From: an uncultured Treponema sp.
GTDB taxonomy: Bacteria > Spirochaetota > Spirochaetia > Treponematales > Treponemataceae
Direction: 5' to 3'
DNA: 25,157 nucleotides
Assembly: GCA_938045195.1 (NCBI GenBank)
Contig: CALINC010000088.1
Coordinates: 1 to 25,157, forward strand
Shown here: positions 14,277 to 21,038 of the stretch, one piece after another
Layout of the letters: the number at the start of each line of letters is the position of its first letter
Numbering within the stretch: position 1 is the stretch's first letter
Made by a program: the position numbers and the translations under genes
Notes under the pieces: generated by a model
Seen by the model: the letters and a program-made list of their open reading frames with translations, nothing else
The model's database searches: none
What the model was told of the DNA's origin: nothing

Positions 14277-14983
14277 TGACGAATAATAAAAAAACTTTAA
14301 TACAAACCAAACTTTTTTCTTTTGAAGATAAAAAATATAAAAACTTTAACAAAAAACTAATCCCAAATATTGATGAAAAAACTATGATAGGAATTAGAAC
14401 TCCTGTACTGCGTAAATTCGCAAAAGATATTTTTAAAACGGAACCTATCCTTGCGGCGGAATTCATGAAAGACTTACCGCATACTTATTTTGAAGAAAAT
14501 AATCTTCACTGTTTTTTCATTGAAAATATAAAAGATTTTGATACGGCAATAAAAGAAACCGAAAAATTTTTACCATACATAGATAATTGGGCAACCTGTG
14601 ACTCGTTTTCACCGAAAATATTTAAAACCGAACCTGAAAAGATTTACAAAAAAATTTTAGTATGGATAAAATCAAAACATACATATACGGTACGCTATGC
14701 AATCGGTTTATTGTTGTCGAATTATCTTGACGAATATTTTAAACCCGAAATGCTCGACATTGTTTCTAAAGTTAGTTCCAAAGAATATTATGTCAATATG
14801 ATGATTGCATGGTATTTCAGCACTGCCCTCGTAAAACAATATACGGCAGCGTTTCCTTATATTAAAAATAAAAAACTGAATACCTTTACGCACAATAAAA
14901 CGATTCAAAAAGCTACAGAAAGTTACCGCATTCCAAAAGAAATAAAAGACACATTAAAAAAAGAAAAAGTTGCAATTTCGTAA
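14276..14983 (+). CDS. AlkD-type DNA alkylation repair glycosylase
   Basis: The 235-residue all-helical protein belongs to the HEAT-like-repeat DNA glycosylase family (AlkD). It removes N3- and N7-alkylpurines, including bulky ones, without base flipping. The residues important in AlkD are present: W105 and D109 in DNWATCDSF, and R140 in YTVRYAIGLLL. The family phrase MIGIRTPVLRKFAKDI lies at 37-52. It is basic, as expected for DNA contact. Its ATG overlaps the holA stop (TAATG), so the two are translationally coupled. The stop is only ten bases from the stop of the convergent peptidase gene, with no terminator between them. Confidence 0.9.
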   Translation: MTNNKKTLIQTKLFSFEDKKYKNFNKKLIPNIDEKTMIGIRTPVLRKFAKDIFKTEPILAAEFMKDLPHTYFEENNLHCFFIENIKDFDTAIKETEKFLPYIDNWATCDSFSPKIFKTEPEKIYKKILVWIKSKHTYTVRYAIGLLLSNYLDEYFKPEMLDIVSKVSSKEYYVNMMIAWYFSTALVKQYTAAFPYIKNKKLNTFTHNKTIQKATESYRIPKEIKDTLKKEKVAIS

Positions 14984-14993
14984 TCGGCATAAA

Positions 14994-15956
14994 CTAAATT
15001 CTTTTTACATTCGCAAGAAATTTTAAATACTTTTCTATAAGGATAAATGCTTGCGGTGTCAATGTGTCTATTGTATCATTACTCGTATGCATAAACTGCC
15101 ATGTTTCCGGAATTACTTTTGCAAGCGGAGAATTTATTTCAGGTTTTTTGTTTTTAATTATTAAATCTATCAAAGAATGAATTGCAGTTTTATTTTGTGA
15201 ATTTGAAGAATTAAAAAAACTGCATGAAATATATTTCGGTAAATAGTCTAAAAGAGTCTCCGCTTCACTGCGCGGCAGTACTGTAATTACCTGTGCCGAA
15301 AGCCCCGCCGCAATAAAACCTGCATTGTCGCTATACGGAGTAAGAATTGAAAGCCATTGATTGGGACAAGCCTCTTGCGCATAAGCGCAGCACTCGGAAT
15401 GCAGAATATCCAAACCCAAAACATTTTTCTTTGGACGTCCGCAAATTCCCGATTGAGATAAAATTAAAACATCTCCTCTGCCGCACATATCAAAAACAAA
15501 AATATCATCCTTATCCATTTTTAGTTTCTTTAATCCCGTTCCAAGTAAATAAGAACCCTGATTTGCAATTCCGCTTGCACCGGCTTCTTCCCCATCGGTA
15601 AAAATTATTTTAATATTATGTGCGCAATTAAATTGAAGAAGGTATTTTGCAAATAACATTAATTGAATACAAGCCGCAGAATTATCATTTGCACCTTGCG
15701 TATTTTTTTCACGGTCATAATGTACGGCAATAGTTTTAATTTTAAAAAGCGGATTATAATTCTGTGATTTGTATTTTACTATAATATGTTTTTTATTCCG
15801 TATTGACACAACTGTATTGGGTACTTTATTTTCGGTAAGCCATTCCGAAATAAATTTACGTCTATCAATTCCTTCTTTTAAAAAATTTTTAAAAAGGTCC
15901 GATTGAATTAGTTTTGAAGCTTTGAACAATTCTTCAGTTAAATTTACATTAAGCAT
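14994..15956 (-). CDS. M28-family zinc aminopeptidase-like protein
   Basis: The 320-residue protein carries the M28 two-zinc site: H79 in AVHYDRE, bridging D91 in GANDNSAA, the general base and ligand pair E123-E124 in TDGEEAGASG, D156 in VFDMCGRGD, and a final H in FMHTSNDT (about 293). All are intact, so it should be an active exo- or endopeptidase. No signal peptide is visible, so it probably works in the cytoplasm. Its start overlaps the end of the ABC exporter gene by eight bases. Such pairing suggests the peptidase trims a peptide handled by the exporter, but no precursor gene is visible nearby. A general dipeptidase role is equally possible. Confidence 0.87.
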   Translation of the reverse strand: MLNVNLTEELFKASKLIQSDLFKNFLKEGIDRRKFISEWLTENKVPNTVVSIRNKKHIIVKYKSQNYNPLFKIKTIAVHYDREKNTQGANDNSAACIQLMLFAKYLLQFNCAHNIKIIFTDGEEAGASGIANQGSYLLGTGLKKLKMDKDDIFVFDMCGRGDVLILSQSGICGRPKKNVLGLDILHSECCAYAQEACPNQWLSILTPYSDNAGFIAAGLSAQVITVLPRSEAETLLDYLPKYISCSFFNSSNSQNKTAIHSLIDLIIKNKKPEINSPLAKVIPETWQFMHTSNDTIDTLTPQAFILIEKYLKFLANVKRI

Positions 15957-17739
15957 TTATATAAGTATCTCCACGGTAATGCTCACCCTGTTTATTATAC
16001 ATTGCCGCATATTTTCCCCGCTTATTCATTAATTCATTATGATGACCTTCTTCAATAATTCTTCCTGCATCCATCACAATAATTCTATCGGCTTTTTTGC
16101 AAAGAGCAAGCCTATGCGTAACAATAATTGCAGTTTTATCTTTTATTAAATTAAGCATTGCATCAATAACTTCGTATTCCGAATCGGGATCCAACGCAGC
16201 GGCCGGTTCATCCAACAATACGACATCTCTATCAGCCCATGCACACCTCATTATGGCAATGCGCTGCCATTCTCCGCCCGATAAGTCCAAACCGTTCTCA
16301 AATTGACGTGTTAATAAACTTGAAGAATTAAGCAACCCGTTTTTAATTGGAAATTTATCACACAGCAAGTCAAATCTTTCTTTGTCTATTGCATAAGTTG
16401 AATCCGATAAAGAAATTTTTCCCAAATCTGCGGCAATAACATTTTCTTCAAAGCTCATTGGAAATTTTGCAAAATCTTGAAATACGGCAGAAAAAAATTT
16501 CCCAAATTCTTCGTGCGGAATTTCATTGGCGTTCCTACCTGCAAAAAAATATTCACCCGTTTCAACGGGATACATTCCGCTTATTAATTTTATCAATGTA
16601 GATTTGCCGGAGCCGTTTACACCTACAACTGCAACTTTCTCTTTTTTGTGTACGGAAAAGTTTATATCGTTAAGAGCTTTTATACTGCAATCGGGATATG
16701 TAAACGAAACATTTTTTAACGCAATATATTCATTTTGAATGATAGTTTGTTGAGTACCGGTATTTATAATATTTTCTTTTTTTATATATTCATAATTTAA
16801 TATTTCAAAGAAAGGCTTTAAGCGGTCAAATGCAACTTTAATATCAAGACCAAAAAGCAAAACCGTAAAAGCATTTTGTCTAAGTTGAATTACTGCCGTT
16901 ACAGCAAATACAAATTTTCCGGAGGTCAACTCTCCATATGAAATCATAAAATACAAATACGCAATCACAGCACAATCGGTAATGCCTTCAAATAAATTCG
17001 CAAGCAAAGTTAAAACCATACTTTTATTCCGCAATGCGGAACTTTCCGCCAAAAGGTTCCGTCTATTATTTTTCCACTTATTCAAAATAAATGGAGCAAT
17101 ATTCCATAAACGGATTTCTTTTGCAAAAGCTTGCCCCAACAGCATTGACTCTTGAACTCCGGCCTCTTTATATTCTTCTCCGTTTTGAATTTCCAATGCC
17201 CAAAGTCTTTCTTCAAGATTCCACTTAACAATTAAACTCGGAAGAAAGCCCAAAATAATCGCAACCGGAATCCACCAACGGGTTGTAAAACCAATCCATA
17301 AAAAAGGAAGCGAACCAAGCACTCCCGACACCAGCATCGCAAGCGAATTAAAAAATCCGTGGAAACGCGGAATGGATTGGTCTGCAAAATTCAACTTATT
17401 TAAAAAATTAGGATTTTCAAAAATATCTATGTATTTCCAATTTGCAACTTTACTTAAAAGTTTTTCTTTCATTTCCAAGAATATTTTCCCTTCCAAGAAA
17501 GTTGAATACGTCCAGCGTATTGCTTCAAATGTATCATTGGTAACAAGAAAAAAGCCCATTAAAATTATATATAAAATAATATTTGTTCCCAATGCTGCGC
17601 CCGAAACAGCGTCAACCACTTTCGATAAGCCCCAAAAACTTATAAACGGAGTCAACGCCGAAATAATCGCTAATAATGAAAGGGCGAGTAAATGCCTAAT
17701 CGGTACAATGTTGATAAAATTCGATTTATGTGAACACAT
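15949..17739 (-). CDS. ABC exporter, fused permease and ATPase
   Basis: The 596-residue half-transporter would work as a homodimer in the inner membrane. About six membrane helices lie in residues 15-300. The ATPase follows: Walker A GVNGSGKST (373-381), Q-loop Q421, signature LSGGE (486-490), Walker B VVLLDEP with E511, and H-loop H542. The permease resembles the exporter group used for peptides, lantibiotics or lipids more than MsbA itself. No C39 peptidase domain is present. The start ATG 17739 leaves only 14 residues before the first helix; the promoter gives a leader of about eight bases with GGGG as a weak ribosome binding site. It is followed by and overlaps an M28 peptidase gene. Substrate unknown. 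Confidence 0.92.
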   Translation of the reverse strand: MCSHKSNFINIVPIRHLLALSLLAIISALTPFISFWGLSKVVDAVSGAALGTNIILYIILMGFFLVTNDTFEAIRWTYSTFLEGKIFLEMKEKLLSKVANWKYIDIFENPNFLNKLNFADQSIPRFHGFFNSLAMLVSGVLGSLPFLWIGFTTRWWIPVAIILGFLPSLIVKWNLEERLWALEIQNGEEYKEAGVQESMLLGQAFAKEIRLWNIAPFILNKWKNNRRNLLAESSALRNKSMVLTLLANLFEGITDCAVIAYLYFMISYGELTSGKFVFAVTAVIQLRQNAFTVLLFGLDIKVAFDRLKPFFEILNYEYIKKENIINTGTQQTIIQNEYIALKNVSFTYPDCSIKALNDINFSVHKKEKVAVVGVNGSGKSTLIKLISGMYPVETGEYFFAGRNANEIPHEEFGKFFSAVFQDFAKFPMSFEENVIAADLGKISLSDSTYAIDKERFDLLCDKFPIKNGLLNSSSLLTRQFENGLDLSGGEWQRIAIMRCAWADRDVVLLDEPAAALDPDSEYEVIDAMLNLIKDKTAIIVTHRLALCKKADRIIVMDAGRIIEEGHHNELMNKRGKYAAMYNKQGEHYRGDTYINA

Positions 17740-17753
17740 AATGCCCCGTTTTT

Positions 17754-17782
17754 ACTATACCGTATCTTGAAAAAACTTACAA
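17754..17782 (-). promoter_or_regulatory. Promoter of the ABC exporter-peptidase operon
   Basis: On the minus strand, TTGTAA (17782-17777), 17 bases and TATAGT (17759-17754) precede ATG 17739. Its -35 region overlaps the promoter of the divergent aminomutase gene. Confidence 0.65.
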
Positions 17783-17795
17783 TACAGTATACAGT
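17767..17795 (+). promoter_or_regulatory. Candidate promoter of the KamA/EpmB-like gene
   Basis: TTGAAA (17767-17772), 17 bases and TACAGT (17790-17795). A perfect tandem repeat TACAGTA-TACAGTA covers 17783-17796 and could be an operator. Transcription would begin at about 17802, so a message starting at ATG 17803 would be essentially leaderless. Confidence 0.4.
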
Positions 17796-17802
17796 AAGTA
17801 AA

Positions 17803-18846
17803 ATGAACGAAAAAAATTGGCGGAATTTTTCCGCACAACAAACTGCAAAAGCGGAACAGCCCGTCTTAATCTCCCCTGCTTTCGATGAACTTATAAAAGG
17901 AGCGGAAGCCGAAGCCAAAACAAAGCCCGAATATAGAGAATATGCCGAAGCTCTGCGCCGCCAAGTCGAATTTTCAGCAGCAGAAAAACATGTTGCCGAT
18001 TATGAAACTGCCGACCCACTCGGCGAACAAAAATACTGTGTTACCCCCTATCTTGTTCATCAATATGAAAATAGAGTGCTTCTATTAACCACAGGAACAT
18101 GCCTATCATATTGCAGGTACTGTTTTAGACGCGGCTTTACTGCACGAAAAAAAGGCTGCATTACACCGCAAGAACTTCAAACCGTATGTGCTTATATTTC
18201 CGCAAATTCTCAAATAACCGAAGTACTTGTATCGGGGGGAGACCCTCTTTCCTGCGGGTTCAGTACATTAAAAACTATCTTAACCGCTTTGCGTAACTTG
18301 AGGCAAAACCTCATCATCCGCCTATGCACCCGCTCTCCTATTTTTGCTCCTGAACTGTTTACCCCGCAGTTGATAACGCTTTTAAGGAACTGCCGACCGC
18401 TTTGGCTCATCCCGCACATAAACCATCCCGTTGAGCTTGGCAGTGCTCAAAGAAGTGCCCTAACATCCTGCATAGAAGCGGGTATTCCGATGCAAAGTCA
18501 AACGGTTCTTTTACAGGGAATAAATGATTCAGCCGAAACTTTAGTTGCACTTTTTCATACACTTACTTGTCTGAGCATAAAACCGGGTTATCTTTTCCAA
18601 CTTGACGCAGCTACAGGGACATCGCACTTTAGAGTTCCGCTAAAAAAGGCTCTTGAATTATGGAAAATTTTAGAAAAAAAACTTTCAGGGCTTTCTTGCC
18701 CCAAATTTGCAGCCGATTTACCCGACGGGGGCGGGAAATTTCCGCTTTCAGCACTTATTTCTTCCGATAAAATCATCGAAAAATACGATAATTATTCATT
18801 TTCTGCCATAGGTATCGACAACTGTATACATAAATATACACTATAA
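17803..18846 (+). CDS. KamA-family radical SAM aminomutase, EpmB-like
   Basis: The 347-residue radical SAM enzyme has the cluster motif C100-x3-C104-x2-C107 in TGTCLSYCRYCFRR, then the SGGDPL segment that contacts S-adenosylmethionine, and the INHPVEL and PMQSQTVLLQGIND phrases of lysine 2,3-aminomutases that hold PLP and substrate. Its length matches EpmB (about 340), which converts lysine to beta-lysine for elongation factor P, and is shorter than clostridial KamA (about 416). EpmA and efp are not in the window, so EF-P modification is inferred. I chose ATG 17803; a TTG at 17767 would add 12 residues but lies inside the promoter. Neither has a good ribosome binding site. Divergent from the ABC exporter. 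Confidence 0.87.
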   Translation: MNEKNWRNFSAQQTAKAEQPVLISPAFDELIKGAEAEAKTKPEYREYAEALRRQVEFSAAEKHVADYETADPLGEQKYCVTPYLVHQYENRVLLLTTGTCLSYCRYCFRRGFTARKKGCITPQELQTVCAYISANSQITEVLVSGGDPLSCGFSTLKTILTALRNLRQNLIIRLCTRSPIFAPELFTPQLITLLRNCRPLWLIPHINHPVELGSAQRSALTSCIEAGIPMQSQTVLLQGINDSAETLVALFHTLTCLSIKPGYLFQLDAATGTSHFRVPLKKALELWKILEKKLSGLSCPKFAADLPDGGGKFPLSALISSDKIIEKYDNYSFSAIGIDNCIHKYTL

Positions 18847-18987
18847 AATACACAAAAAGATACACTGTATGATTTTATATAAGAATATAAATATCCAAAA
18901 TAATTATAATGTCTAATCAGGCTAATTTTTTTTATATCAAAAGTAATAAATTGGATAGAATAAACTTTATTTTTATTATATTTATAC

Positions 18988-19005
18988 TTAGCACGATTTT
19001 TGCTT
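18988..19005 (+). promoter_or_regulatory. Sigma-54 (-24/-12) promoter upstream of a sigma-factor gene
   Basis: TTAGCACG (18988-18995), a four-base gap and TTGCTT (19000-19005) match the sigma-54 consensus TTGGCACG-N4-TTGCW with a single change, A for the first G of GG. The near-invariant G at -24 (18991) and GC at -13/-12 (19002-19003) are present. Predicted start is about 19015, just before the ribosome binding site GAGG (19018-19021). TATCCAA (18892-18898) and TTGGATA (18951-18957) form an inverted pair upstream that might bind an enhancer protein. The remaining 18847-18987 is AT-rich without other signals. Confidence 0.7.
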
Positions 19006-19027
19006 TACATTATATATGAGGTAAAAA

Positions 19028-19855
19028 ATGAATGATGATGTTTTATTACAATACATTCGGGAAGCAAAAAAATATCCCCTTTTAACGGCAGAAGAAGAAA
19101 TATCCCTTGCCGATGCGGTAAAAGACGGCAACAAAAATGCCGAAGAAAAATTGATAACGTCCAATTTAAGACTCGTTATCCGGCTGGCAAAACGATATAG
19201 CAACAATAATTCTCAAATTTTGGAATTAATTCAAGAAGGAAATATAGGCTTAATGAAGGCTGCTCGTCACTTTTCTAAAAAATTTAATGTTAGATTTTCT
19301 TCCTATGCTGTATTTTGGATAAAACAGGCATTTATGCGGTATTTAAATACCTCGCTGAGAATGGTTAAGTTACCTATAAGGAAAGAGCTTCTCATTCGTC
19401 AATTACAACATGAAGAAGAAAACTATACTATTCTTCACGGTACAAAACCGTCTTATGATGAGCTTTCCAAAGTATTGAATATACCTATAGAATCTATTAA
19501 GAAAGTAAAAACATATACCGAGAACGATACTTGTAGTCTGGATGCTCCGATTACAGAAAGTATAACTTCCTGTTTATACGATATTATTCCGTGCAATACT
19601 TACAATCCGGAAAATCAAACTCTTGACAAAGAAGTTAAAACGGAACTGGATAAATGCTTTGAAATGCTAAGCGAGCGGGAAAAAGATGTAGTTAAAAACC
19701 GATACGGCTTAAATGGTATGAAAAAAGCAATGCCCTTTGCTGTTTTAGGTAAAAAGTATTCTATCTCAGCCGAATCTATACGGCAAACACAATTAAGAGC
19801 TTTAAAAAAACTTCAAAGTAAAAAAGTCGAAATAAGAGCTCTTATTGCAAGCTAA
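19028..19855 (+). CDS. Sigma-70-family RNA polymerase sigma factor (group 2-like)
   Basis: The 275-residue sigma factor keeps region 1.2 (DVLLQYIREAKKYPLLTAEEE), region 2 with the core-binding and -10 helices (LELIQEGNIGLMKAARHF at 65-82; RFSSYAVFWIKQAFMRYLN at 89-107), region 3 (about 111-165) and region 4 (LSEREKDVVKNRYGLNG, then a helix-turn-helix at about 235-262). It lacks region 1.1 and the large non-conserved insert of RpoD, so it is an alternative factor of RpoS type. The -35 recognition helix reads SAESIRQTQLRALKKL where housekeeping factors have TRERIRQIEAKALRKL, so promoter preference probably differs. GAGG lies six bases before ATG 19028. The sigma-54 promoter implies control by RpoN and an enhancer protein. 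Confidence 0.9.
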   Translation: MNDDVLLQYIREAKKYPLLTAEEEISLADAVKDGNKNAEEKLITSNLRLVIRLAKRYSNNNSQILELIQEGNIGLMKAARHFSKKFNVRFSSYAVFWIKQAFMRYLNTSLRMVKLPIRKELLIRQLQHEEENYTILHGTKPSYDELSKVLNIPIESIKKVKTYTENDTCSLDAPITESITSCLYDIIPCNTYNPENQTLDKEVKTELDKCFEMLSEREKDVVKNRYGLNGMKKAMPFAVLGKKYSISAESIRQTQLRALKKLQSKKVEIRALIAS

Positions 19856-19905
19856 TGGGCATCTGTAAAAACCTCAGTTTTTATAGGGTACCTACTATAT
19901 GTTAT

Positions 19906-19981
19906 AAAAACTTTTTGTAAGGAGATTGATTGTTCATATCCGCTCACACTGGAAGCAGATAAAATCCTAAAAAAAGTTTTT
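19906..19981 (+). repeat. Long imperfect inverted repeat after the sigma gene
   Basis: AAAAACTTTTT (19906-19916) pairs with AAAAAGTTTTT (19971-19981), and AGGA (19920-19923) with TCCT (19965-19968), across a small internal loop. Just before it, TAAAAAC-CTCA-GTTTTTA (19866-19883) forms a seven-pair hairpin that may end the sigma message. The frame of the sigma gene stays open for 113 codons beyond its TAA (to 20194) without recognisable protein similarity. Confidence 0.4.
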
Positions 19982-20034
19982 CCGTGCTTTTACAATGAAG
20001 CACTCTTGCAGTGCAGCTTCAAGCAAAAAGCACA

Positions 20035-20172
20035 TATAATAATGCGATGTTTGCCATTGGCAAATTCGATATATACCAGCCGGACAACATGGTTATCCGG
20101 TTGTTTATGCCCCTCCTGTTTGTTTGGAAGCCGATTAACACTGTACTATTACATTCAATCGGCTTGTTTTTT
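20035..20172 (+). ncRNA. Candidate structured small RNA
   Basis: TATAAT at 20035-20040 (without a good -35) is followed by three hairpins. These are TTTGCC-ATT-GGCAAA (20050-20064, extended by CGA/TCG); CCGGA-C-AAC-ATG-GTT-A-TCCGG (20080-20100); and a terminator stem at 20128-20165. The predicted transcript is about 125 bases. A further stem, GTGCTT with AAGCAC, lies just upstream (about 19984-20003). No known RNA family was recognised, and an overlapping 87-codon frame (20011-20274) is an alternative reading. The rest of the gap, 20173-20254, shows nothing. Confidence 0.35.
20128..20172 (+). terminator. Intrinsic terminator, + strand
   Basis: AAGCCGATT (20128-20136) pairs perfectly with AATCGGCTT (20157-20165) and is followed by GTTTTTT. 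It would stop transcripts running from the sigma gene or from a local small RNA. Confidence 0.75.
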
Positions 20173-20254
20173 ATCTTCCGCCAAGCACGAATAAATATGA
20201 TTCGAGTTAAAATAATTAAAACCGCATTACATTCAGTCCATTTTATATTAGTGC

Positions 20255-20285
20255 AAAAAAAACGCCTGCACTAAAGGCAGGCGTT
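20255..20285 (-). terminator. Terminator of the spc/alpha ribosomal operon
   Basis: AACGCCTGC (20261-20269) and GCAGGCGTT (20277-20285) form a GC-rich nine-pair stem. On the minus strand it is followed by a run of T, 15 bases past the last gene's stop. Confidence 0.93.
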
Positions 20286-20299
20286 GTCAAAAAAGGCAT

Positions 20300-20515
20300 T
20301 TATTCAGCCGAGTTTTCGGCAGCTTTTTGCGCAGCAGCTTCTGCAGCCTTTTTATTCTTCATATTTGCTCTACAAATTTTACAGATTTTTGTTTTTGCGC
20401 CGTTAATTTCTTGTTCATACAAAACTTTAACACCGGTTTTGTTGCATACGGGACATGTTCCCCTACCGCGGTTTTGTTCCGCACGGATACCCTTACCTCT
20501 ATGAGCCTTTGACAC
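20300..20515 (-). CDS. Small zinc-ribbon protein at the end of the ribosomal operon
   Basis: The 71-residue basic protein has CPVC (21-24) and CKIC (about 45-48), a four-cysteine zinc ribbon of the type found in ribosome-associated proteins, and ends in an alanine/lysine-rich helix. The start is GTG 20515: GGAGGT lies six bases upstream, within the end of rplQ, and the two genes overlap by 17 bases. A TTG at 20545 would extend it by ten residues but has no ribosome binding site. Position as the last gene of the alpha operon and its basic charge suggest a ribosomal or translation role; it is not a ribosomal protein I can name. Confidence 0.8.
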   Translation of the reverse strand: MSKAHRGKGIRAEQNRGRGTCPVCNKTGVKVLYEQEINGAKTKICKICRANMKNKKAAEAAAQKAAENSAE

Positions 20516-21038
20516 GGTTGTACCTCCGATTTGATTGATGATCAATTACTTGGTCATTTTTCTTTGAGTCCGATTCTGCTTTTGAAGATTTAAATCCGTT
20601 TTTCTTTACTGAAGAACTTTTTTTATCTTCACTCTTTTTTGAATCGCGCTTTTTCTTTGCATCCTTTTCTTGTTTTTCAAAGTCGTAGTCTACAAGTTCC
20701 AAGATTGCTACATCCGCAGCATCGCCTTCCCTAAAGCCGAGTTTTAAAACGCGGGTATACCCGCCGTTTCTGTCTTTCATTCTGGGACCGATTTCCGTAA
20801 AAAGTTTTTTTACAATATCGTTGTCCCAAAGGTACTTAGCGGCATATCTTCGGTTATTAAAGGTATCATCCTTTGAACGGGTTATCAATTTTTCCGCTGT
20901 CCGGCGCACTTCCATCGCTTTTTGTTTTGTTGTCGTAATCCGCTCATATTTAAATAGCGATGTAACCATATTTCGGTGCAACGCACGGCGGTGTGCCGTT
21001 GTCCTAGAGAGCGGATTAAAGCCGTTTTTATGCTTCAT
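20499..21038 (-). CDS. rplQ: 50S ribosomal protein L17 (bL17), C-terminally extended
   Basis: L17 binds 23S rRNA near the peptide exit region. The core, about residues 1-120, is standard: MKHKNGFNPLSRTTAHRRAL, NMVTSLFKYERITTTKQKA, then GGYTRVLKLGFREGDAADVAILELVDY. The protein is 179 residues instead of the usual 116-130, with a 55-residue tail rich in K, S and D, probably disordered and RNA-binding. It overlaps rpoA by 11 bases at its start and the zinc-ribbon gene by 17 bases at its end, so translation of all three is coupled. Confidence 0.96.
   Translation of the reverse strand: MKHKNGFNPLSRTTAHRRALHRNMVTSLFKYERITTTKQKAMEVRRTAEKLITRSKDDTFNNRRYAAKYLWDNDIVKKLFTEIGPRMKDRNGGYTRVLKLGFREGDAADVAILELVDYDFEKQEKDAKKKRDSKKSEDKKSSSVKKNGFKSSKAESDSKKNDQVIDHQSNRRYNRVKGS

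Noticed and set aside
20011..20274. An 87-codon + strand frame near the ribosomal operon end.
   Set aside because: It runs through a perfect intrinsic terminator and into the terminator of the opposite operon; the composition is not protein-like. Kept only as an alternative to the small RNA.
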